DNA from: Arthrobacter alkaliphilus
GTDB taxonomy: Bacteria; Actinomycetota; Actinomycetes; Actinomycetales; Micrococcaceae
DNA length: 47,266 nt
Direction: 5' to 3'
NCBI RefSeq assembly: GCF_021483235.1
Contig: NZ_JAKEEC010000032.1
Coordinates: 1-47,266, forward strand
The number at the start of each line of letters is the position of its first letter. Position 1 is the stretch's first letter. A program made the translations under genes and the position numbers. The notes below the pieces were generated by a model. The model saw only the letters and a list, made by a program, of their open reading frames with translations. It searched no databases and was not told the origin of the DNA. Shown here piece by piece: positions 26,522 through 33,631 of this stretch.

Positions 26522-27088
26522 CTAGCGCTTGCCGGCGTCCGACTTGTGCCCGGTGTGGGCAGCGCCGGCCTTGTGGTGATCCTCGCCTTTGGACTCGTGA
26601 TCCTCGCCCTTGGATTCGTGGTCCACTTTCTTGTGGTCGGCGTCGTTGTCGCTGGCTTCCTTCGTTTCGTCGTCGTCACCGGCGGTTTCAACCGCGTGGG
26701 TTTCGAGTGAAGGGGCGGCCTGGCTGGGCGCCGGTGCCGGCGAGCTCGGAGCGGGGACGGGAGCCGGAGCGCTGGGCTCCTGTTCCTTCGGCTCCTCGGT
26801 GGCGGGAGCGGGGGACGATGGCGCCGGGGCCTTCGTCTCGGGTGCCGACACAGGGGGCACCGCCGTCGTCGGGGCCGTAGTCGTCGGAGCGGCCGGGGTT
26901 GTCGGAGCGGCCGGGGTAACCGGAGCGGACGACGGCGACTGGCTGGCGGATGCGGTGGACGCCGGGGCCGGCACTTCTGCCGTGGTGATGCTGGTGAAGG
27001 CGGCGGCGCCGCCTCCCGCTGCGATGGCGCCCGCGGTGATCATGGTGATCACGGCTTTACTGGCTGCAAAGCTGGTCAGAATAGGCAT
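26522..27088 (-). CDS. secreted or anchored low-complexity protein with His/Asp/Lys-rich tail
   Basis: Protein of 188 aa. The hydrophobic N-terminus (about 8-33, SKAVITMITAGAIAAGGGAAAF) is a signal peptide or membrane anchor. Residues 38-130 are Ala/Pro/Ser/Thr-rich with repeats such as VTPAAPTTPAAPTT, like a cell-wall stalk. The C-terminus holds two DHESKGE copies and many His and Asp residues, which could bind divalent metal; that is a guess. ATG 27088 has GGAGG nine bases upstream. Divergent from the membrane kinase gene. No family recognised. Confidence 0.72.
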   Translation of the reverse strand: MPILTSFAASKAVITMITAGAIAAGGGAAAFTSITTAEVPAPASTASASQSPSSAPVTPAAPTTPAAPTTTAPTTAVPPVSAPETKAPAPSSPAPATEEPKEQEPSAPAPVPAPSSPAPAPSQAAPSLETHAVETAGDDDETKEASDNDADHKKVDHESKGEDHESKGEDHHKAGAAHTGHKSDAGKR

Positions 27089-27163
27089 TGGAGACCTCCG
27101 GAATTCTCTTCTTGATTGCTCATTGGATATTTCACGGACTGGGTTGCGGTTGCCTCACCGCGC

Positions 27164-27180
27164 GCTCCGGTAACCGGAGC
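27164..27180. promoter_or_regulatory. 17-bp palindrome GCTCCGGT-A-ACCGGAGC
   Basis: Perfect 8-bp arms around one base in the 313-bp gap between the divergent low-complexity protein and kinase genes. Size and symmetry fit a dimeric repressor site. The rest of the gap holds no gene that I can support; it also has a TAAG-type element at 27268-27282 and an AT-rich stretch to about 27295 likely to contain the kinase promoter. Confidence 0.45.
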
Positions 27181-27267
27181 TCCCGACACCAACGTAGGCA
27201 CAGGAGCGGGCCAATTTCAGCCCTTTGGGGGGAAGGTCGGGCGTTTGTTCACCGGTTATTCACTTCA

Positions 27268-27282
27268 TAAGGCTACTTTCTA
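27268..27282. promoter_or_regulatory. TAAGGCTACTTTCTA element upstream of the kinase gene
   Basis: Matches the element ahead of the DUF1508 gene (TAAGGGCACTTACTA) at 12 of 15 positions. It lies 120 bases before the kinase start. Confidence 0.35.
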
Positions 27283-27401
27283 TTAATTCGTACCTTTCCC
27301 TCGGCCGCGGACGATTACCCTATGGGGAGGAATGTCCATCGTCCCGGCAAAGGGCCCGGAGTGTACGGACTCCGTCGGTTCTAAGAATGCGAGGTGAAAC
27401 C

Positions 27402-28655
27402 GTGCCGGAAGGCCTTAGCACTGGCGACAGCGACGCCCTCATAGCGGGCCGATACAGGCTGGGAACGCTGATCGGCCGCGGCGCTACCGCATCGGTGTAC
27501 CGGGCGCAGGACGAGAGGCTGGGCCGCGACGTGGCGCTCAAGCTCTTCGCTCCCCTGCTGGGCCGGCCGGACGAGCTTGCCCGCCATGAAAACGAGATGC
27601 GGCTCCTTGCGACGTTCGATCATCCGTCGCTCGTGACCCTCTTCGACGCCGGCACAGACCATCGGGACCCGGAGAATGCCCGGACCTTCCTGACCATGGA
27701 ACTGATTGATGGTCCGGACCTGTACGCGAGATTGCGGGACCGGCCGCTGACGCCCCAGGAGGTAGCGCACATAGGGGCGGAGCTGGCGTCTGCCCTGGAA
27801 TACGTCCACGGGCGGGGGATCATCCATCGGGATATCAAACCCGCGAATATCCTCCTGCCTGGGGTGCCCCTCGGATTCCCCATCCGGGCCAAGCTGACCG
27901 ATTTCGGAATCGCGCGCATCATCGAGGAAACCCGCCTGACCGCTACAGGCACCATGGTGGGCACCGCCGCCTACCTGAGCCCGGAACAAGCCACCGGCTC
28001 TGCCGTTGGACCGGCCAGCGATATCTATTCCCTCGGTCTTGTGCTCCTCGAATGCCTCACCGGAAAGCTCGAGTATCCGGGAACCAGCATGGAATCGGCC
28101 GCTGCCCGGCTCCACCGGCCTCCCCGCGTGCCGGCGGCCCTCGGGCCGCGATGGGTTGATCTCCTCGCTGCCATGACCGCCACTGAGCCCTCCGCACGGC
28201 CCGGCGGGCTGGAGGTTGAGCGAGCACTGCGGAATGCCTTCAGTTCGGGCGTTCCCGCGGCGACGGGGATGGCTGCACCCACGCAGAACCTTCCCCGTAT
28301 GCCCGATCGCCCGCCCCGCACAGCCAAGGCAGCCGAGGTGGAAACGGGCCCGTCAGGGCCGAAACCGCCCCGCCGGGCGCGCCGAAGGGCCTGGGCCGGT
28401 GGCGCAGCACTTCTCACCGCTGCGTTGGTGATCGTTGGCGTGAGCGCAATCCAGCCGGCCGCTCCTGCCGCCCCGGCCCCGTCGGTCTCGGACACGCCGA
28501 CGCCCAGCACCACCCCGACGCCGAGCAGCACCCCCACGCAAACGCCGCCACCAAGCGTTGAACCACCGACGCCCGTGGTCCCGGTCGCGCCGGTTCCTGT
28601 AGCGCCGGCGCCGCCAGCGCACCATAAAGGAAACGGGAAGGGAAATGGCGGCTAG
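27402..28655 (+). CDS. transmembrane Ser/Thr protein kinase (Hanks type)
   Basis: Protein of 417 aa with an N-terminal cytoplasmic kinase domain (about 15-275): glycine loop LIGRGATASVYRA, ATP-binding Lys47 in VALKLF, catalytic HRDIKPAN with Asp144, metal-binding DFG at 167, GTAAYLSPEQ activation segment. A single membrane helix lies at about 331-351. The outer part is only about 65 residues, Pro/Thr/Val-rich with no PASTA repeats, ending GNGKGNGG. All catalytic residues are present, so it should be active; the external signal is unknown. I chose GTG 27402 after GAGGTG; ATG 27387 would add five residues. A bidirectional terminator follows at once. Confidence 0.92.
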   Translation: MPEGLSTGDSDALIAGRYRLGTLIGRGATASVYRAQDERLGRDVALKLFAPLLGRPDELARHENEMRLLATFDHPSLVTLFDAGTDHRDPENARTFLTMELIDGPDLYARLRDRPLTPQEVAHIGAELASALEYVHGRGIIHRDIKPANILLPGVPLGFPIRAKLTDFGIARIIEETRLTATGTMVGTAAYLSPEQATGSAVGPASDIYSLGLVLLECLTGKLEYPGTSMESAAARLHRPPRVPAALGPRWVDLLAAMTATEPSARPGGLEVERALRNAFSSGVPAATGMAAPTQNLPRMPDRPPRTAKAAEVETGPSGPKPPRRARRRAWAGGAALLTAALVIVGVSAIQPAAPAAPAPSVSDTPTPSTTPTPSSTPTQTPPPSVEPPTPVVPVAPVPVAPAPPAHHKGNGKGNGG

Positions 28656-28662
28656 GACATCA

Positions 28663-28704
28663 AAAAAGGGAGGGCCGGCATGTGAATGCCGGCCCTCCCT
28701 TTTT
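28663..28704. terminator. bidirectional intrinsic terminator
   Basis: A perfect 19-bp stem flanked by A-run and T-run (AAAAA...TTTTT) around a GTGA loop, between the convergent kinase and DUF6458 genes. It can end transcripts from both sides. Confidence 0.93.
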
Positions 28705-28713
28705 CTTGCTTTC

Positions 28714-28971
28714 CTAGATACCGCCGTCGCGGGTATCCCTTGTGACGATGCGGTCTCCCGTCACGGGGTCCACTGTGGCGCGGCTTTCGCTGATTCGACG
28801 GGTCCGGCGCGGGCCGAACACGAAGAGGGAAACGATCAAGCCGATGATGCCGACAACAATAAGGATGTAACCGACCATATGGAGGTCGATGAATGACACG
28901 ACATCTCCCGGGATCGCGAAGGCCAGAATGGCGCCCACGGCGATAAGGAAGATGGATGATCCGATACCCAC
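28714..28971 (-). CDS. DUF6458 family membrane protein
   Basis: Protein of 85 aa with two membrane helices (about 3-23, IGSSIFLIAVGAILAFAIP, and 32-54, MVGYILIVVGIIGLIVSLFVFG) and a charged cytoplasmic tail. GIGSSIFLIAVGAILAFA plus VGYILIVVG is the typical DUF6458 pattern of Actinobacteria; function unknown. The start is GTG 28971, clearly set by AGGAGG nine bases upstream. A TAAGC-GT-GCTT element lies 48 bases further upstream. Confidence 0.85.
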   Translation of the reverse strand: MGIGSSIFLIAVGAILAFAIPGDVVSFIDLHMVGYILIVVGIIGLIVSLFVFGPRRTRRISESRATVDPVTGDRIVTRDTRDGGI

Positions 28972-29018
28972 TGGTGTACCTCCTGCTTAACCGCGGACCC
29001 GGCGGTGGCGGGTATTGC

Positions 29019-29033
29019 TAAGCGTGCTTTGCA
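29019..29033. promoter_or_regulatory. TAAGCGTGCTTTGCA element upstream of the DUF6458 gene
   Basis: Contains the palindrome AAGC-GT-GCTT. It shares the TAAG...GCT core with the elements at 11160, 12002 and 46246. Confidence 0.4.
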
Positions 29034-29118
29034 TAGCCGAAATTACACGTCCAACCCCTGTCCGGCAACCACATGCCGCGGAATCCAGCCCGGCGTGTCG
29101 CAAAGCCTCCTGGCCTCT

Positions 29119-29583
29119 TTATGTCTTCACGGCTTCCGGCGGTTGCGTGGTCCATTCTGTCTCGGTTGCCCGCATCCAGGGATAAGGCAAGAGTTCCGCC
29201 AGACCGACTGTTCCGACCTCTCCCCCGGCATCAACCAGCACAGTCGCCTCGGCTCCGTAGTTCCGCAGCAGCTCCCGGCAGACGCCGCAGGGGTTGGTAA
29301 CCTGCGGTTCCCCTTGTTCGTCCATGCTGACGGCAACCGTGGACTCAATCGAGGTTTCCTGTGCCATGCGGGCGTTGGCGAGGGCGCTGGATTCGGCGCA
29401 CACGTTGATTCGTTTGGAGCCGATGTGAAGGCCAAGGTAGATCGCCCCCGACGCACCCCGCATCGCGGCGGCGACGCGATGATTCTGGCTGTGGTGCGCG
29501 GTGAGGAGCAATTGGCGGGCCGCGTTGTAGAGCTCCACGTCGGACCGGCTCAGGTCAAACGAGATGCCGTTCCTAGCTTCCAA
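29119..29583 (-). CDS. cdd: cytidine deaminase
   Basis: Zinc enzyme of 154 aa that deaminates cytidine or deoxycytidine to uridine in pyrimidine salvage. The zinc and catalytic motifs are CAESSALANA (Cys, Glu) and PCGVCREL (two Cys). The start is uncertain: TTG 29583 overlaps the end of the MFS gene and has only a weak upstream site, while the in-frame ATC 29565 has AGGA at good distance but would be a rare start codon. The first ATG would delete the conserved N-terminal ELYNAARQLLLTA region. The overlap implies cotranscription with the MFS importer. Confidence 0.85.
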   Translation of the reverse strand: MEARNGISFDLSRSDVELYNAARQLLLTAHHSQNHRVAAAMRGASGAIYLGLHIGSKRINVCAESSALANARMAQETSIESTVAVSMDEQGEPQVTNPCGVCRELLRNYGAEATVLVDAGGEVGTVGLAELLPYPWMRATETEWTTQPPEAVKT

Positions 29584-30877
29584 TGAAGATGCCGCTCTTC
29601 CGTCGCGCCAGCACGTAGAACACAATGCTCAACACCGACAGCACCGCCACGTAGACCGGGAAGATCCATGCTGCGTTCAGGGATTGGAGCCAGACCAAGA
29701 GGTAGGAAGCCGTTCCGCCGAACACGGCCACGCCGATCCCGTAACCCAGGGAAGTACCCGCGCCGCGGCAGGATTTGGGCATCAGGGAGCTGCTGACGAC
29801 GTTGTACAGGGTCATGTTCAGGACCAGGACAACCGAACCGCCCAGAAGGACCGCCGCGAATCCGCCGACGCCCGGACGGACGTACATCAGCATCAGGAAG
29901 ACCGACGGAATGGACAGCGCGCGCGTGATCAGGAACCACTTGGAAAGCGACTTTCCGTCGGCGAACTTGCCGACCGCAAGGCTGCCCACAACCAGGACCA
30001 CGCCAAGGACGGTGGTGAGGGCGAAGACAGCGGTGGCGTCTTCCTTGAACGCACTGCGTGCCGCGGTGGGCAGGCCGGTGTTCCAGGCGTAGTTGTAGGC
30101 CTGCGCTGCACCGACCACGAAGGTGATTGCCAGCACGCTCAGCCAATGCTTGCGCACGCCGCCCCAAACCGCTTGGGACGAGTTCTCCGCAAGCTCCTCA
30201 GGGCGCATGGTCTCCGGAAGGGTCCGGCGAAGGTAGACGACTACGAAACCGAAAACCGCTCCCACAACGAACGGAACACGCCAGCCCCAGTCGCCCATGA
30301 CGGCCCCGCTGAGCATCAGGCTGCACAGATAGCTGACCAGCGAGGCCAGGAGAATGCCCGAGTTGACGAAGAAAGAGATGATGCCTGCGACGAACCCTTC
30401 ACGTCCCGCGGGAACCAGCTCGACGGCGTGCGCAGTGGAAAGCGGAGCTTCAACACCCGTGGAGATGCCCTGCACGATGCGGCAGAGCAGGAGGATCATG
30501 CCGGCCGCGCCACCGATCTGCTGGTAGGTCGGACAGAGGGCGATGATGAGGGTGGTGATTGCCATCATCATGGTGGACCAGAGCATCACCCTTCGACGGC
30601 CGATCCGGTCTGCGAAAGTGCCGAGCAGGACGCCGCCCAGCGGACGGAAGGCGAACCCGACGGCGAAGACCGCCAAGGCGTTGAGCGTGGCCGCAGTGGG
30701 ATCCTGCGACGGGAAGAACTTTGGCCCGATGAAAGCCGACAGGAGTCCGAAGACCATCCAGTCATACCACTCAAGGGTGTTCCCGAGTCCAAGGCCCAGC
30801 AGCCCACGGCGTATTTCCGGGGAAAGCCGGGATTTCCGGGCGCTCTCCGGGCCCTTCTTGACGACTGTGTCAGTCAT
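29573..30877 (-). CDS. MFS transporter, metabolite:H+ symporter (MHS) type
   Basis: Inner-membrane importer of 434 aa with 12 predicted helices. It opens with GNTLEWYDWMVFGLLSAFIGP, the usual MHS start, then GTFADRIGRRRVM (loop 2-3 signature) and CRIVQGISTGVEAPLS. MHS members import carboxylates, betaines or similar acids with protons. The start is ATG 30877 with GGAAGGAAAG upstream. It overlaps cytidine deaminase downstream, and is divergent from an XRE-cupin regulator whose promoter is nearly identical, so it probably imports the substrate of the 32249-39292 pathway. Confidence 0.9.
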   Translation of the reverse strand: MTDTVVKKGPESARKSRLSPEIRRGLLGLGLGNTLEWYDWMVFGLLSAFIGPKFFPSQDPTAATLNALAVFAVGFAFRPLGGVLLGTFADRIGRRRVMLWSTMMMAITTLIIALCPTYQQIGGAAGMILLLCRIVQGISTGVEAPLSTAHAVELVPAGREGFVAGIISFFVNSGILLASLVSYLCSLMLSGAVMGDWGWRVPFVVGAVFGFVVVYLRRTLPETMRPEELAENSSQAVWGGVRKHWLSVLAITFVVGAAQAYNYAWNTGLPTAARSAFKEDATAVFALTTVLGVVLVVGSLAVGKFADGKSLSKWFLITRALSIPSVFLMLMYVRPGVGGFAAVLLGGSVVLVLNMTLYNVVSSSLMPKSCRGAGTSLGYGIGVAVFGGTASYLLVWLQSLNAAWIFPVYVAVLSVLSIVFYVLARRKSGIFIGS

Positions 30878-30974
30878 GATTCTTTCCTTCCTCCGCACCA
30901 TTGCGGTGCGTGAGGGTACGGATCACCGTTAGCATCCAAGGGAATGGACGATGATCGAAACTATCATTTTGGCT

Positions 30975-30995
30975 TGGTCCGGCAGGGCCGGACCA
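30975..30995. repeat. 9-bp hairpin or operator in the importer leader
   Basis: TGGTCCGGC-AGG-GCCGGACCA, perfect arms with a 3-base centre. On the minus strand it would be about 100 bases before the importer start, inside its predicted leader. Confidence 0.5.
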
Positions 30996-31226
30996 GCTCA
31001 CCTCATGGGAAGCGAGTTAGCCCAGATAGCTACGCGTGCCTCTTCGTAGCGCTTTGAAGCAAACGGAGACACCCAGCCCGGTAAGCGGGAGCGTGGATGG
31101 CTTGCTTGGGTGCCGCAGGATCAGTAAGGGAAACACGAGAGTGGACGTGGGGCCGGGTTGGACCTTCCGCCAGAAGGCTGAGGCTCCAACGTCCGTGATC
31201 GTGTTGCAACCTTCCCCACGTGATGC

Positions 31227-31264
31227 GACTCACATAACTATATTGAAGATATTCACCAGGTCAA
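31227..31264 (-). promoter_or_regulatory. minus-strand promoter of the MFS importer (TTGACC-16-TATAGT)
   Basis: The -35 TTGACC (complement of 31259-31264) and -10 TATAGT (complement of 31237-31242) are followed by TATGTGAGTC. The 38 bases agree at 30 positions with the plus-strand promoter at 31356-31393. Confidence 0.7.
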
Positions 31265-31355
31265 TGCTTTTTGATAAATAGCCTGGCCGCGCCGAAGAGG
31301 CCGCCGCCCCGCCGGCGTCACCAAAGGCCGGCGCCGAGAAAATTTCACCAAACCA

Positions 31356-31393
31356 TTGATCCGCTAAATTTTTTCACTATAGTTATGTGGGTC
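31356..31393 (+). promoter_or_regulatory. plus-strand promoter of the XRE-cupin regulator (TTGATC-16-TATAGT)
   Basis: The -35 TTGATC (31356-31361) and -10 TATAGT (31378-31383) are followed by TATGTGGGTC, 26 bases before the regulator start. The shared TATAGTTATGTGRGTC block suggests a common regulator site overlapping both -10 regions. Confidence 0.7.
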
Positions 31394-31418
31394 AGCTCAC
31401 CGAGAGAAAGCTGGGATC

Positions 31419-32027
31419 ATGACAAACGAGATCGTTACGGCGTCCACACCCGCCGGCACGAGCGCGCTCCTGGCAACTGTCGGCAACAAGGTCCGCACGA
31501 TGCGCAAGGACAAGGGGATGACCCTGTCCAAACTCTCGGAAATCACCGGCCTCAGTCCGGCGATCGTCAGCCAGATCGAACGTGGGTTGGCCAACCCGTC
31601 ATTCACCACCTTGGCGCAACTGGCCCATGGCCTGGACATTCCTGTGGGGAAGTTCTTCCTCGGCCAGGAAGAAACCAGATCGCCGGTTGTCCGCAAGTCC
31701 GAGCGGCGAAACCTCAAAGGCGTCACCAAAAAGTCCGTGGGAGAGGCAGTCTATGAACTCCTGACCCCGGATCTCAATGGCGCGTTGGAGGCCCAATGGA
31801 TCGTGAGTCCGCCAGGCCACGACACCAGCGCCACCCCTTTCCGCCACAGCGGCGAGGAGTTCGGCATCATCCTGCAGGGAAGGAAGGACATCTTCCTCGA
31901 CGGTGAGTGCTACACGCTTGAGGCGGGCGATTCGATCACTTTCTCCTCGGATACGCCTCACTGGTACAAAAACAGCTACGAAGAGGTATGCGTAGCAATC
32001 TGGGTCAACGCCCCCCACGTATGGTGA
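31419..32027 (+). CDS. XRE-family regulator with C-terminal cupin domain
   Basis: Protein of 202 aa. A helix-turn-helix of XRE type (about 22-76: VRTMRKDKGMTLSKLSEITGLSPAIVSQIERGLANPSFTTL in part) is fused to a cupin barrel (about 125-195: FRHSGEEFGIILQG, LEAGDSITFSSDTPHWYKN). Relatives such as PuuR sense small metabolites and regulate the adjacent catabolic genes. Its promoter is a near copy of the importer's, so autoregulation together with control of the importer is likely. It is followed in the same direction by the catabolic run after a 221-bp gap. Confidence 0.9.
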   Translation: MTNEIVTASTPAGTSALLATVGNKVRTMRKDKGMTLSKLSEITGLSPAIVSQIERGLANPSFTTLAQLAHGLDIPVGKFFLGQEETRSPVVRKSERRNLKGVTKKSVGEAVYELLTPDLNGALEAQWIVSPPGHDTSATPFRHSGEEFGIILQGRKDIFLDGECYTLEAGDSITFSSDTPHWYKNSYEEVCVAIWVNAPHVW

Positions 32028-32248
32028 CCAGCTCGCGCTAGCCGCCGCGCGCTCCCATGCACGTACGGACCCTGGGACGTCCGTGCGCAAACATCCCGAT
32101 TTCGCGGGTCCCCCGGGACCCCTACTCGTCATGCCCTCCGCCAGGCCCGAACGGCTGCGTACGTCGCTGCGGTTCCACCTGGGCACTCCGTCTATACCCC
32201 GGCAACCGTACCAACGGCGTGCCTGCCGGGAAGTAAGGATCCTCGACC

Positions 32249-33631
32249 ATGAACTCCTTTGCCACCCCGTCGTCAGTGGAACTCAGTACGACCACGGCGG
32301 ACCTCACCGCACCCGTCATCTCCCGCTCCGACGTCCTCGTGGTGGGTGGTGGGCCCGCCGGCGTGTCCGCCGCCGTTACCGCAGCACGGTCCGGCGTCTC
32401 CGTCACGCTCCTGGAGCGCTACTCTTCCCTCGGTGGACTTGCCTCCGGAGGCATGGTCCTGGTGCTCGATGACATGATCAACGGCCAGGAAATCACGGTC
32501 ACAGGCATCGTGTCGGAGTACGTGGAACGGTTGCAGAAGCTCGGCTTGGCGATAGTTCCGCCTGCTGATGACCGCCGGACCTCCGAAGAGCTCTGGAACA
32601 AATGGGGCCGCTTCGGCACCTTCGACTTCCACTCCCACACCAACCCCAAGCCGATTTGCTATGCCGCAGCCTTCGATCCCGACGGCTGGAAGCGCGTCTC
32701 CAACGACCTGGTCCGCGAAGCCGGGGTCAACCTCCGCCTCCACTCATGGTTCTCCCGCCCGATCGTGGACAACGGCGTCATCAAGGGCGTCATTTGCGAG
32801 ACCAAGTCCGGCCCGCAGGCGTTCATGGCGGACATCGTCATCGACACCACCGGAGACATCGACGTCGCCTCCCGTGCGGGCGCAAGCCACATCAAGGACA
32901 GCTACCTCACCACCCTCGTCTTCCGCCTCGGAAACGTAGACACGGCCGCCGCGGAGGCTTTCGAACAGGCCAACCCGAAGGAAGCCCGCGCCATCAACCG
33001 CACCATCAAGCGCCTCCTCGGCGGCGCTTGGGAACTATGGTGGCTCAAGACACCCATCGACGGCGTGGTCTGGTGCAACGCTCCCCACATGACCGGGTAC
33101 GACGGCGTGGACCCGGCAGACATGACGGCCGCCGAGTTCGCCGCGCGGGACCGCATCACTGAGGCCGTGGAGTACGTCCGCGCCCACCTGCCGGGCTTCG
33201 AGAACTGCTACATGCTCGACGTCGCCTCCCAGATGGGCGTTCGGCAGACCCGCCTGCTCGAGGGCGAATACGTGATGACGAAGGACGACGTTACGTCCCG
33301 CCGGCACTTCGCGGACACCGTGGCCCGCGGCCGCGACTACTACTACCCGTACCGCTCGCTGCTTCCCAAGGAAGTGGACCAGCTGCTGGTGGCCGGCCGC
33401 CACTACTCGGCCACCCCGGAAGCGCAGAAGATGTCCCGCGAGATTCCGCCCTGCATGGCCATGGGCCAGGCAGTCGGCGTCGCTGCGGCGCTGGCCGTCG
33501 GGAACGGCACGCTTGTCCGCGACGTCTCCGCGCTGGACATCCAGCAGGGCATGCGGCGGCACGGTGCCGACCCGGGCGACGTCCCGTCGTCGAACGCTAC
33601 GGTCGACAGCGAAGTAGTGGTGGGGGCATGA
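32249..33631 (+). CDS. FAD-dependent oxidoreductase (FAD_oxidored type)
   Basis: Flavoenzyme of 460 aa. The dinucleotide fold is SDVLVVGGGPAGVSAAVTAARSG in part (about 27-49), followed by LLERYSSLGGLASGG; the rest fits the FAD_oxidored (PF12831) group, with IDTTGDIDVASRAG for the second FAD contact and a C-terminal CMAMGQAVGVAAALA. The group includes dehydrogenases of unassigned substrates. ATG 32249 follows GTAAGGAT. Its TGA overlaps the next start by four bases (ATGA). A dedicated electron acceptor could be the ferredoxin at the end of the run. Confidence 0.85.
   Translation: MNSFATPSSVELSTTTADLTAPVISRSDVLVVGGGPAGVSAAVTAARSGVSVTLLERYSSLGGLASGGMVLVLDDMINGQEITVTGIVSEYVERLQKLGLAIVPPADDRRTSEELWNKWGRFGTFDFHSHTNPKPICYAAAFDPDGWKRVSNDLVREAGVNLRLHSWFSRPIVDNGVIKGVICETKSGPQAFMADIVIDTTGDIDVASRAGASHIKDSYLTTLVFRLGNVDTAAAEAFEQANPKEARAINRTIKRLLGGAWELWWLKTPIDGVVWCNAPHMTGYDGVDPADMTAAEFAARDRITEAVEYVRAHLPGFENCYMLDVASQMGVRQTRLLEGEYVMTKDDVTSRRHFADTVARGRDYYYPYRSLLPKEVDQLLVAGRHYSATPEAQKMSREIPPCMAMGQAVGVAAALAVGNGTLVRDVSALDIQQGMRRHGADPGDVPSSNATVDSEVVVGA

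Larger units (their letters stand above)
30878..31418. other. 541-bp regulatory gap between MFS importer and XRE-cupin regulator
   Basis: No gene that I can support. It holds two promoters that face each other and share a 38-bp pattern (31227-31264 minus, 31356-31393 plus), a 9-bp hairpin (30975-30995) and, if the minus promoter is used, a leader of about 350 bases before the importer. A weaker GATAGT box on the minus strand near 30960 could give a shorter leader. Confidence 0.6.

Noticed and set aside
26446..28704. Similar GGGAGGGCCGGC stems at 26446 and 28663 as a mobile repeat
   Set aside because: Both are placed and shaped like intrinsic terminators with T-runs; the similarity is explained by common terminator composition in these bacteria.
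29564..30913. Plus-strand frame of 449 codons
   Set aside because: Antisense to the MFS importer; extremely polar and His/Asp/Arg-rich as expected from mirrored membrane-protein codons.
31030..31233. 67-codon minus-strand frame starting with GTG right after the importer promoter
   Set aside because: The GTG would be only three bases after the -10 box, too close for leaderless transcription, and the product has no coding character.
31387..31422. 11-codon frame starting with GTG and overlapping the regulator's ATG
   Set aside because: It lies within the promoter start region and has no ribosome site; probably chance.
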